Of a stretch of DNA of 28,754 bases, positions 8,079-15,907 are shown piece by piece. Under the pieces are notes generated by a model that saw nothing but the letters and a program-made list of their open reading frames with translations, was not told the DNA's origin and ran no database searches. Positions within the stretch are counted from its first letter, which is position 1, and each line of letters starts with the position of its first letter. Origin of the DNA: JACZWL01 sp046756445 (lineage in GTDB: Bacteria > Pseudomonadota > Gammaproteobacteria > Steroidobacterales > Woeseiaceae); contig JBHHWI010000028.1 of the NCBI GenBank assembly GCA_046756445.1, positions 1-28,754 on the forward strand, in the 5' to 3' direction. The translations under genes were made by a program, and so were the position numbers.

Positions 8079-10328
8079 ATGACCTCCGCAGCACCACAGC
8101 GCCTGATTCGATTGCTGATACGAATCGGCATCAGTGGACTGGCGCTTGTTCTGTTCGCTATGCACGTGGCCGGCAGCCCGCGATTCGAGGTCATCGACCG
8201 TATCGAGAACTATCTCTATGACGTCCGCGTGCGACTGACTATGCCGGGGACGATCGATGACCGGATCGTGATCGTCGATATCGATGAAGCGAGCCAGGCG
8301 GAGCTGGGTCAGTGGCCGTGGCCCAGGGACACCCTCGCCGACATCGTGGATAACCTGTTCGACGGATACGGAATCAAGGCGCTCGGGTTCGACGTTCTTT
8401 TCGCGGAAGCGCAGGAAACCTCGGCGGAGCGCGTGATTGCCGAGCTCGAAGCCAGCGAGTTTGCCGAGCAAGCCGCGGTCCGCGACAGGTTGCAGCTCAT
8501 GCGAGAGTCGCTGGACAGCAATATCCGCTTTGCCGAATCGTTGATCGCGAGAGATGTCGTAACGGGATTCGTATTCAAGGATTCACTGGCCGACAACGAG
8601 CCGGAGACGACCGGAGTCCTTCCAGCGCCGGTCATCGAAGCAGGAGCGATCGAAGACGTCGATGTGCTGTTCGTCGAAGCGGCGGGTTTTGCGGGCAACC
8701 TGCCGGAACTCCAGGAAAACGCCGCCGACGGCGGATTTTTCGATGCACCGCTGATCGATGCCGACGGCGTCTTCCGGCGGACGCCGCTTGTTCAGCGCTT
8801 CCGCGGCGATCTCTATCCGGGGCTGGCGCTCGCGGTCACGCGGCTGGCCACGGGCTCGCCGCCGATCGGGCTGTCTTTCGCCGAGGCCGGTATGGACGGA
8901 CTGACAGGCGTCGATCTCGAGTTCCTGCGCCTGGGCGAGGTCGACGTTCCCGTCAATGAGCAGGTTGCGGTATTCATACCGTATCGTGGCCGGCAGGGAA
9001 GTTATCACTACATATCCGCGAAAGACGTCGTGACCGGCAGTGCGCGCCGGGACTTTCTCGAGGGCAGGATCGTGCTGCTGGGGGCGAGCGCCGCCGGGCT
9101 CCTCGACCTGCGCGCGACACCGGTCGGGCAACGCTACATCGGAGTGGAGGCACATGCGAACCTGATCTCGGGCCTCCTGGACGGGACAATCAAACAGCAA
9201 CCGCCCTATTCCGACGGCCTGGAGCTAACGCTGCTGCTGTTGCTCGGCTTGCTGACCGCGCTGGTTCTGCCGCGACTTGCACCGATCCTGGCTTTGCTGT
9301 TCGTACTCTCCCTGGTCGCCGCGATAATGGCGAGCAATCTGTGGATGTGGTCGTCGCTTGGTCTGGTCGTGCCGATTGCGTCGTTACTTTGTTATACGCT
9401 GATCGCGGCACTGTTGCAGATCAACTACGGTTTCTTCGTCGAGTCGCGCAAGAAACGCCACCTCTACCGCACGTTCGGGCAATACGTGCCGCCGGCGATC
9501 GTGGAGGAAATGGATCAGAGCGGCGAGGAAGTGTCGCTCGACGGCGAGAGTAAAGTGCTGTCGGTTTTGTTTTCCGATGTGCGGGGGTTCACGACGCTGT
9601 CGGAGGGTCTCGAGGCGAAGGAGCTGACGCGGCTGATGAACGCGTTTCTGACGCCGGTAACTAAGGTCATCCAGCGAAATCGCGGCACGATCGACAAGTA
9701 CATGGGCGATGCTGTCATGGCGTTCTGGGGAGCGCCGCTGGCCGACCCTAATCATGCCGAGCATGCGGTGAAAACGGGTCTGGAGATGATCGAAACGGTA
9801 GCCGAGCTCCGTGAGTATTTCGCGTCACAGGGCTGGCCGCCAATAGAGATCGGCGTCGGCGTCGCCAGCGGTGAAATGAACGTCGGCAATATGGGCTCCG
9901 AGTTCCGTATCGCTTATACGGTTCTGGGAGACACGGTGAACCTCGGATCCCGGCTGGAAGGGCTGACCAAGCAATACGGTGTCAGCATGATCGTGAGCGA
10001 GGGCACGGCACGGCTCGGTCCCGATTTCGCTTACCGTGAGCTGGACCTTGTCCGGGTCAAGGGCAAGCATGAGCCGGTCGCAATTTACGAACCATTGGGT
10101 CGCCTGTCCGACATTCGCAGTGAGGCAAGATACGCTCTGGACAAGTTTAGCGGCGCGCTCGAAGCCTACCGCAGACAGGACTGGGATGCGGCGGAGCGCT
10201 CTCTGGCCGAGCTCGGGGAATCGGACGATCAGGTCCTATATAATGTTTACCTTGATCGTATTCGGCAGTTTAGGCAGGAGCCGCCACCAGGGGGCTGGGA
10301 CGGAGTTTTCGACCACCTGACGAAATAG
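8079..10328 (+). CDS. CHASE2-domain membrane adenylate cyclase
   Basis: This 749-residue receptor cyclase has one N-terminal membrane helix (around 10-30), a large extracytoplasmic CHASE2 domain (about 35-340, with IENYLYDVRVRL and DRIVIVDIDEAS typical of its start), three helices (about 380-450), the linker FGQYVPPAIVEEM, and a class III nucleotide cyclase domain (about 485-660). The catalytic metal ligands are Asp 500 (FSDVRGFT) and Asp 544 (DKYMGDAVMAFW). The base-selecting pair is Lys 540 and Thr 614 (YTVLGDTVN), which by class III rules indicates ATP, hence cAMP. The domain looks complete. CHASE2 senses an unknown periplasmic signal. The ATG at 8079 is preceded by an in-frame GTG at 8076, and neither has a strong ribosome-binding site. 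It heads a three-gene group with a Slam-like and a FecR protein. Confidence 0.92.
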   Translation: MTSAAPQRLIRLLIRIGISGLALVLFAMHVAGSPRFEVIDRIENYLYDVRVRLTMPGTIDDRIVIVDIDEASQAELGQWPWPRDTLADIVDNLFDGYGIKALGFDVLFAEAQETSAERVIAELEASEFAEQAAVRDRLQLMRESLDSNIRFAESLIARDVVTGFVFKDSLADNEPETTGVLPAPVIEAGAIEDVDVLFVEAAGFAGNLPELQENAADGGFFDAPLIDADGVFRRTPLVQRFRGDLYPGLALAVTRLATGSPPIGLSFAEAGMDGLTGVDLEFLRLGEVDVPVNEQVAVFIPYRGRQGSYHYISAKDVVTGSARRDFLEGRIVLLGASAAGLLDLRATPVGQRYIGVEAHANLISGLLDGTIKQQPPYSDGLELTLLLLLGLLTALVLPRLAPILALLFVLSLVAAIMASNLWMWSSLGLVVPIASLLCYTLIAALLQINYGFFVESRKKRHLYRTFGQYVPPAIVEEMDQSGEEVSLDGESKVLSVLFSDVRGFTTLSEGLEAKELTRLMNAFLTPVTKVIQRNRGTIDKYMGDAVMAFWGAPLADPNHAEHAVKTGLEMIETVAELREYFASQGWPPIEIGVGVASGEMNVGNMGSEFRIAYTVLGDTVNLGSRLEGLTKQYGVSMIVSEGTARLGPDFAYRELDLVRVKGKHEPVAIYEPLGRLSDIRSEARYALDKFSGALEAYRRQDWDAAERSLAELGESDDQVLYNVYLDRIRQFRQEPPPGGWDGVFDHLTK

Positions 10329-10354
10329 ACCGTCCCAATCAAAAGGGATTTGCA

Positions 10355-11716
10355 ATGCCATTGAAGACGCTTCGGGGAAGAACAAGAGGCATCGTCTGGA
10401 TACTGATACTGTGGCTCGGCAGCAATGCCGCTGCGGTGTCGGCCCAACAACCCGATACACTTCAAATTGCGGCGAATGCCGCGAACCGGCGATTGCTCAG
10501 CGAAGCGGAACAGCTCCTCGGCAGGTCTCTGAGCGGGCGCGCCTACGATCTGCTGAGCCCGCACGAAGCGCGACTCGCCGGTAACCCACTCTACGATTAT
10601 TTCCTCGGCGTTGCAGCGCTGGATACCGGCCGTATCGGCGAAGCCATATTTGCCCTGCGACGGGCCCTGTCGGTGGAACCCGGGTTCTCCGGCGCGAGAA
10701 TGGAACTCGCGCGCGCTTACTACGAAGCCGGCAACAACGGGCTTGCACGGCCGCTATTTGTCGGCTTGCTCGATGAAAACCCACCGCCGGCCGTCAGGGA
10801 CGTGCTGAGCCGCTACATCGAGGCGATCGACGCGAGACCCGCCGCGCCGCAAAGCCGGTTCATGTCCTTTGCGGAGTTGTTCGCCGGTTACGACAACAAC
10901 GCAAACGGTTCGACATCCAACCAGCAATTCCTCGGATTCACGCTGAATCCCGAGAACGTCGAGACCGAATCGCCGTTCGCCGAGCTGGGGACGGGCTTCG
11001 ACTGGTTCGTGCCGCGCAGTACGCAGTTCGCCTGGCGCTTGAACGCAAGAATCAGTCATCGGGACAACACAGACGCGTCATTCGTCAACGCCACGACCGC
11101 GAGCGGCCTTGGCGGTTTGGTTTGGCAACGCGGCAACTATTTCGGACACCTGTCGATCGGTGGCTACTGGGGAGCACGCGACGGCGAGTCCAATGAGAAT
11201 TATGCAGGCGTGGATACGCTGCTCGGCGTGCGTCTGAATGGCAACTGGGACGTAACCGCGGGCATTCGCGCAGGCGCACAGCGTTACGATGCGAACATCG
11301 AAATTCTGGACGTTGATCGGCTGCTTTATACGCTGGGCGTAACGAGGCGGTTCGAATCGGGCGGGAGGCTGACGCTGGAGGGCGTCGGCGGCGGCGACTC
11401 GGAAAAGCGAATTGGCTCGCCGTATGGCAATTCCAAGACGGGCGGGCGCCTGAGCCTGTCAGCGCCGATATCGAATTCGATTTTTTTTTATTGCTCTGTC
11501 GGCAGCCTGACCAGCGACTACGACGGCTTGTTCTTCGGTGCGCTGCGGGAAGACGAGCAGTTGACCTCGATTCTGCAAGTCGAGTTTCGTGACGCGCTTG
11601 CCGACGGACTCTCGATTATTCCCCGTCTGCGTTACGTCGACAACGAATCCGAGGTGCCGCTCTACGAGTACGACCGCACGGAAATAGGGATCGTCTTCAA
11701 ATGGGCGCCGAGATAA
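10355..11716 (+). CDS. TPR plus outer-membrane barrel protein, Slam-like
   Basis: The 453-residue product has a signal peptide (about 1-30, ending VSAQQ), a TPR region (about 45-160, including GEAIFALRRALSVEPGF and ARMELARAYYEAGN), and then around 290 residues of amphipathic strands with SFAELFAGYDNNANGST at the junction and GIVFKW at the C-terminus. A TPR domain of this size followed by a 14-strand-sized barrel is the layout of surface lipoprotein assembly modulators (Slam, DUF560), which place or release proteins with TbpB-type handle barrels at the cell surface. The next gene encodes a protein with such a C-terminus, overlapping by one base, which supports the call. A T9 homopolymer near 11481 lies inside the barrel-coding part. 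Alternative: a general TPR-barrel porin. AAGG precedes the ATG. Confidence 0.7.
   Translation: MPLKTLRGRTRGIVWILILWLGSNAAAVSAQQPDTLQIAANAANRRLLSEAEQLLGRSLSGRAYDLLSPHEARLAGNPLYDYFLGVAALDTGRIGEAIFALRRALSVEPGFSGARMELARAYYEAGNNGLARPLFVGLLDENPPPAVRDVLSRYIEAIDARPAAPQSRFMSFAELFAGYDNNANGSTSNQQFLGFTLNPENVETESPFAELGTGFDWFVPRSTQFAWRLNARISHRDNTDASFVNATTASGLGGLVWQRGNYFGHLSIGGYWGARDGESNENYAGVDTLLGVRLNGNWDVTAGIRAGAQRYDANIEILDVDRLLYTLGVTRRFESGGRLTLEGVGGGDSEKRIGSPYGNSKTGGRLSLSAPISNSIFFYCSVGSLTSDYDGLFFGALREDEQLTSILQVEFRDALADGLSIIPRLRYVDNESEVPLYEYDRTEIGIVFKWAPR
11481..11489 (+). repeat. T9 homopolymer inside a coding sequence
   Basis: Nine consecutive T residues encode part of Ile-Phe-Phe-Tyr in the Slam-like gene. 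Homopolymers of this length stand out in GC-rich coding DNA, and slipped-strand mispairing of one base would shift the frame and remove the last third of the barrel. The reading frame is intact here. Phase variation is a possibility, not shown. Confidence 0.5.
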
Positions 11717-13455
11717 TGAGCAGGCGATCGTTTCAGGCGCTATGGCTGATATTTGCGATGCTTCTCGCGAACATTGCAACCGGCCAGGACGCGGGCGAAG
11801 TGATATTCGTGACCGGCTCGGTCACGGCTGAGCGCGAGCCACCGGTCGCGCTTGCCAAGGGCGACAGGGTGCTCGTGCAGGACACCATAGCTACCGGTGC
11901 AGCGTCGCGAGCACAGTTACTCATGATCGACGGCGCGAGAATCGCAATCCGGCCGTTGAGCCGCCTGCGCATCGAGGAATACGCTTTTCCGAGCGGCGAG
12001 GGCGCAGCGCCGGGCCAGCCGATCGTAACGACGAGCCGGGATCGAAGCGTAACGAGTCTCCTGAAGGGCGGGTTCCGCAGCATAACAGGGGCCATCGGAA
12101 AAGACGTCGAGGAAAGTTACGAGGTTCGGACCCCGGTCGGCGTTCTCGGCATTCGCGGCACGGATTATGCGGCTGTGTTCTGTCGCGGAGACTGCAACTG
12201 GGCGCCGGGCATCGGTGCCGCGGCGCCTGTGGAGGACGGTCTGTACCTCGGTGTGAATGAAGGTATCGTCGTCTTTCGAAACGAGTTCGGAGACATCGAA
12301 ATAAGAGCCGGCGAATTCGCGTTCATACCGCTCATCGATCGCAGACTGCGACGGCTGCGGGAGCCGCCAGCGGTCCTGCTCGATGATCGCGATCTGGACT
12401 TTGGTTCGGACACCGCCGGGCCCCGGCCGCCTGCCAGGGCGGGCAAGCCACCCCCGCCGGATGACACCGATGACGGTTCCGGCGGACCGCCGACCGATCC
12501 CGACGGATCGGGCACCGGCTTCGATAGCAAGCTGAGCATCAGGCGCGCGCCGGAGGCGGAATCCGCGGCCCCGGACAGCGCGCAGCAGGGCCAGGGTACC
12601 GACGGGACTCGAGAGCCACCCGAACAGGGGATCATCGGCACCGATCCCGACGGCACGCCGATCGATATGACTCCCGGAGACGTGCGGCCGCAGGACAACC
12701 GGACCATCAGTTATTCGACCGGCCCACTCGGCCTGCCCGATGAGGCGTTCAGCGGAACGCAGGACAACGCCCCGGGCGAGTATCAACTGGGCCCGGGCAA
12801 CGAGCTCTTGGGATTCGTGGCTCCGTATCCCCCGACCGCCGCTCCCGATACGGGCGTCTTCGATATCGGCTCGTCATCGACTGTTGAAACCGGGTTCGAT
12901 TCGGTCACGGTGCTGCGCTGGGGTCGGTGGGCAGGGGGCAGTGCGAATATCACGCTGACGCGTGGCGTGGACGCGAGCCAGAATCTCGCCAATCAAAGTA
13001 TCCATTGGGTCAGCGGGCCCGCGACAGCACCGCCGGTAATGCCGATAGCCGGGACCGCCAATTACGTCCTGATCGGTGGCACGTCGCCGACAGACAACTT
13101 CGGCAATATCGGCGTCCTGGGATCGGCGACGTTTCAGGCGGACTTCACCCGGCAGACCGTCATGAGCACGATCGATCTCAATATCAACAACTTTAACTGG
13201 ATGGCGACCGGCAACGGCAGGATCGGCGCAATGGCGGGTTTGCCGCCGCATCTGTTCCAGGGCATGTACACCAACGTCGTCATTACCGGCGCTGGCGGAA
13301 CATTCACTGGCAGAGGCATGTTCAGTGGATTCTTCAGCCAGCCCGGACCGGCGTCTGATCCGGCGTTTCCCGGCGGCGTGGGCATGACGTACTCCTTGCA
13401 GGATCAGGGGGCCTCGACCGCAGTGTCGGGTGCCGTGGTATTCGGAAATCCCTAG
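11716..13455 (+). CDS. Secreted FecR-domain protein with TbpB-like C-terminal barrel
   Basis: The 579-residue product has a signal peptide (MSRRSFQALWLIFAMLLANIATG) and a FecR domain (about 35-190; the GDRVLVQDTIATGAASRAQL, RIAIRPLSRLRI and VRTPVGVLGIRGTDYA segments are characteristic, plus a CRGDC pair). Next is a long Pro/Gly/Asp-rich disordered linker (about 225-345) and a C-terminal domain (about 385-579). The last domain has the strand-and-glycine pattern of TbpB/Slam-substrate handle barrels: ATFQADF, GTFTGRGMFSGFF, GGVGMTYSL, and a VVFGNP end. It has no lipobox, so if exported it would be a soluble or loosely attached surface protein. The ATG overlaps the previous stop by one base (TAATG). 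An earlier ATG at 11701 is less likely. FecR here is not the sigma-regulator type, since no inner-membrane helix or sigma gene is present. Confidence 0.75.
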   Translation: MSRRSFQALWLIFAMLLANIATGQDAGEVIFVTGSVTAEREPPVALAKGDRVLVQDTIATGAASRAQLLMIDGARIAIRPLSRLRIEEYAFPSGEGAAPGQPIVTTSRDRSVTSLLKGGFRSITGAIGKDVEESYEVRTPVGVLGIRGTDYAAVFCRGDCNWAPGIGAAAPVEDGLYLGVNEGIVVFRNEFGDIEIRAGEFAFIPLIDRRLRRLREPPAVLLDDRDLDFGSDTAGPRPPARAGKPPPPDDTDDGSGGPPTDPDGSGTGFDSKLSIRRAPEAESAAPDSAQQGQGTDGTREPPEQGIIGTDPDGTPIDMTPGDVRPQDNRTISYSTGPLGLPDEAFSGTQDNAPGEYQLGPGNELLGFVAPYPPTAAPDTGVFDIGSSSTVETGFDSVTVLRWGRWAGGSANITLTRGVDASQNLANQSIHWVSGPATAPPVMPIAGTANYVLIGGTSPTDNFGNIGVLGSATFQADFTRQTVMSTIDLNINNFNWMATGNGRIGAMAGLPPHLFQGMYTNVVITGAGGTFTGRGMFSGFFSQPGPASDPAFPGGVGMTYSLQDQGASTAVSGAVVFGNP

Positions 13456-13479
13456 ATTTGTGCCGGGACAGGAAAAATT

Positions 13480-13512
13480 GGGGACGGACCCCGCGGGGTC
13501 CGTCCCCCTTTT
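13480..13512 (+). terminator. Strong palindrome with T run, terminator and REP-like element
   Basis: GGGGACGGACCCC (13480-13492) and GGGGTCCGTCCCC (13495-13507) form a perfect 13-bp-arm palindrome, followed by C and TTTT (13509-13512) and preceded by AAAAATT. This is a textbook intrinsic terminator for the cyclase/Slam/FecR operon ending at 13455, and the A run also makes it partly bidirectional. Palindromes with a GGGGACGGACCCC core are commonly seen dispersed between genes in proteobacteria, so it may also be a REP-type repeat. It separates the sensory operon from the redox operon that starts at 13529. Confidence 0.75.
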
Positions 13513-13528
13513 GTCGAGGTATTAACCG

Positions 13529-15907
13529 GTGACTTACGAACTGGCAATCGTCGGCGCGGGACCGGCGGGCCTGAGCGCCGCCGCACGTGCGCAGTCGCTC
13601 GGCAAATCCTACGTATTGCTCGAAGCCAGTCCGGCCTTCGCCAACACGATCCAGCGATACCAGAAGGGCAAGCACGTCATGGCCGAGCCCGGCGTCGTGC
13701 CGCTGAGAAGCGATCTCGGATTCACGGCGGGGACGCGCGAAGCCGTCCTCGGCGCATGGCGTGAAGGTCTCGACAGCCAGGTCATCAGCGTCCGCTACGA
13801 TGCAGAGGTCAAGGCGATTGCCGGTAGTCGGCCCGAGTTCGAACTCACGCTGGCTGACGGAGAAATCGTTCAGGGCGATTCGGTCATTCTCGCGATCGGG
13901 CTGCAGGGCAATATCCGCAAGCTCGGTGTCCCTGGCGAGGGCGCCGCGATCGTGCAATACCAACTCGACGATCCCGACGAATATCAAAACGAGACGATCG
14001 TGATCGTCGGCGCGGGCGATGCGGCGATCGAGAATGCGGTGGCGCTGGCGAGAAACAATAAAGTGGTCATCATCAATCGCCGCGGTGAGTTCGCGCGCGT
14101 CAAAGAAGGGAATCTCGCGCTGATCACGCGCGCGATCGACGACGGTACGGTTACCTGCTTCTACAATACCAGCGTCGACTCGGTTGAAGCCGGCAACGGC
14201 GCCGGCGGCGCTATCGTTCTGAACACCGAGACCGGCCAGACGAAAGTTCCATGCGGGCGCGTCATCGCGAGGATCGGCGCCGTCCCACCGCGTAAATTCG
14301 TGGAGTCCTGCGGCATCGAGTTCCCGAGCGATGATCCCACGACGCTGCCGGAGTTGACCGCGCAATATGAGTCGAATGTTCCGGGCCTGTATGTGATCGG
14401 TGCATTGGGCGGCTATCCGCTGATCAAGCAGGCAATGAACCAGGGCTATGAAGTCGTCGAGTTCATTGCCGGCAACGACATCCTCCCGGCCGATCACGGC
14501 GTCCTCGAACAGGAATTCCAGAGTCTGCCGTTCGGTCTCGGCGTAGATGAAACGCTGAACCTGATTCGCGAGCGTATTCCGCTGTTTGCCAACGTCAACG
14601 GCCTCGTGCTCCGGGAGCTCGTGCTCGCGAGCGAACTGTTGACGCCACAGCAAGGTGACATCATTTTCCGCAAGAACGACTACACGAACTCCTTTATCAC
14701 GATCGTAGAAGGCGCGGTCGACATCGAAGTGGATAACGGCCGCGCAATCCGACTGACCGAGGGCGAATTCTTCGGCGAGATGAGTCTGTTGTCCGGCCGG
14801 CGGCGCGCTGCGACGGCGCGCGCGGCCGATTCCTGCGTGCTGCTCGAGTCCCCGCGGCGCGACATCATCAGATTGATGAACAGCTACGAGCAAGTGCGGC
14901 GCGTCGTCGATCAGCACTTCATTATTCGCACGATGCGGGCAGGCCTCGTTCCGGATGCGCCGTTCGAGGAGTTGAACGCCGTCGCGTTGTCGGCAGATCT
15001 CCTGTCGTTCAAAGCGGACGACGTGATCTTCAACGAAGGTGATGAGGCCGATGGCCTTCATCTGATTCGAAGCGGATCGGTTGCAGTATCGAAGAGGATC
15101 GGCGGCCGCGACATCGTTACGTCTTACGTTGCGGCCGGAAATTACGTCGGTGAGATGGGCCTTCTCGGGCGGACCAAACGCTCGGCAACCGTGAAGGCGA
15201 CCGTGGCAACCGAGTCCATATTCCTGGGCGCCGATGTCTTCCTCAAGATGCTCGAGCGTAACAAAGGATTGCGCGAGCGGGTGCAGGAGAAAGTCAAGGA
15301 ACGGTTGAGCGAAAACCTGCGCATGGAGGCGCAGCCCGAGGCAGGCGATCTCATCTCCTTCCTGATGCAACAGGGGCTCGGCGAGGCGACGGACGTGTTG
15401 CTGATCGACGAGTCGCTCTGCATCGGTTGCGATAACTGCGAGAAAGCATGCGCCGAGACGCATGGCGGCACGTCGCGGCTCGACCGCGCCGCAGGCCCGT
15501 CTTACGCTCAGGTCCACGTGCCGACATCCTGCCGGCACTGCGAGGACCCACATTGCATGAAAGACTGTCCGCCCGACGCCATTCGCCGGGCGCCGAACGG
15601 CGAAGTCTACATACAGGAGAGCTGTATCGGTTGCGGTAACTGCGAACGGAACTGTCCTTACGACGTGATACAGATGGCAAGTCGGAAGGAGAACGCACCG
15701 GGGCTTTTGTCCTGGTTACTGACCGGGCGCGGCCCCGGGCCGGGCGAACGGCAGCCCATTGCTGATGAGAGCGCGGCGAAGAAAGCCGTCAAGTGCGATA
15801 TGTGTATAGACCTGTCCGGCGGGCCCGCATGCGTGCGCGCCTGTCCGACCGGCGCAGCACTCAGAATCAGCCCGGCCGAGTTCGGACGAATCGCAAAGCG
15901 CGCCTGA
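13529..15907 (+). CDS. FAD/NAD(P) oxidoreductase fused to two cNMP-binding domains and a 4x[4Fe-4S] ferredoxin
   Basis: This is a 792-residue cytoplasmic fusion. Residues 1-320 are a thioredoxin-reductase-like flavoprotein: FAD motif GAGPAG (9-14), NAD(P) motif GAGDAA (161-166), and a third FAD-type block (PGLYVIGALGGYPLIKQAM). The redox CxxC of thioredoxin reductases, normally just before the NAD motif, is absent; that place reads QYQLDDPDEYQ. Two cyclic-nucleotide-binding domains follow (about 348-460 and 475-585); their phosphate cassettes keep the key Glu and Arg (E417/R426 and E542/R551). The C-terminal domain has cysteines for four clusters in NrfC/DmsB style: C631-634-637-641, C668-671-676-680, C699-702-705-709 and C756-759-768-772. 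It should pass electrons between NAD(P)H and the membrane protein encoded next, under cAMP or cGMP control. GTG start with GAGGT upstream. First gene of a seven-gene run. Confidence 0.9.
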   Translation: MTYELAIVGAGPAGLSAAARAQSLGKSYVLLEASPAFANTIQRYQKGKHVMAEPGVVPLRSDLGFTAGTREAVLGAWREGLDSQVISVRYDAEVKAIAGSRPEFELTLADGEIVQGDSVILAIGLQGNIRKLGVPGEGAAIVQYQLDDPDEYQNETIVIVGAGDAAIENAVALARNNKVVIINRRGEFARVKEGNLALITRAIDDGTVTCFYNTSVDSVEAGNGAGGAIVLNTETGQTKVPCGRVIARIGAVPPRKFVESCGIEFPSDDPTTLPELTAQYESNVPGLYVIGALGGYPLIKQAMNQGYEVVEFIAGNDILPADHGVLEQEFQSLPFGLGVDETLNLIRERIPLFANVNGLVLRELVLASELLTPQQGDIIFRKNDYTNSFITIVEGAVDIEVDNGRAIRLTEGEFFGEMSLLSGRRRAATARAADSCVLLESPRRDIIRLMNSYEQVRRVVDQHFIIRTMRAGLVPDAPFEELNAVALSADLLSFKADDVIFNEGDEADGLHLIRSGSVAVSKRIGGRDIVTSYVAAGNYVGEMGLLGRTKRSATVKATVATESIFLGADVFLKMLERNKGLRERVQEKVKERLSENLRMEAQPEAGDLISFLMQQGLGEATDVLLIDESLCIGCDNCEKACAETHGGTSRLDRAAGPSYAQVHVPTSCRHCEDPHCMKDCPPDAIRRAPNGEVYIQESCIGCGNCERNCPYDVIQMASRKENAPGLLSWLLTGRGPGPGERQPIADESAAKKAVKCDMCIDLSGGPACVRACPTGAALRISPAEFGRIAKRA

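Noticed and set aside
11716..13455. FecR protein as an anti-sigma transducer of an iron-responsive sigma system
   Set aside because: There is no sigma factor or TonB receptor gene beside it, and the protein has a signal peptide and no inner-membrane helix.
13334..15553. Long minus-strand open frame (739 codons) opposite the flavo-ferredoxin gene
   Set aside because: It is a GC-rich shadow of the well-supported plus-strand gene; the product is Arg/His/Asp-rich without recognisable domains.
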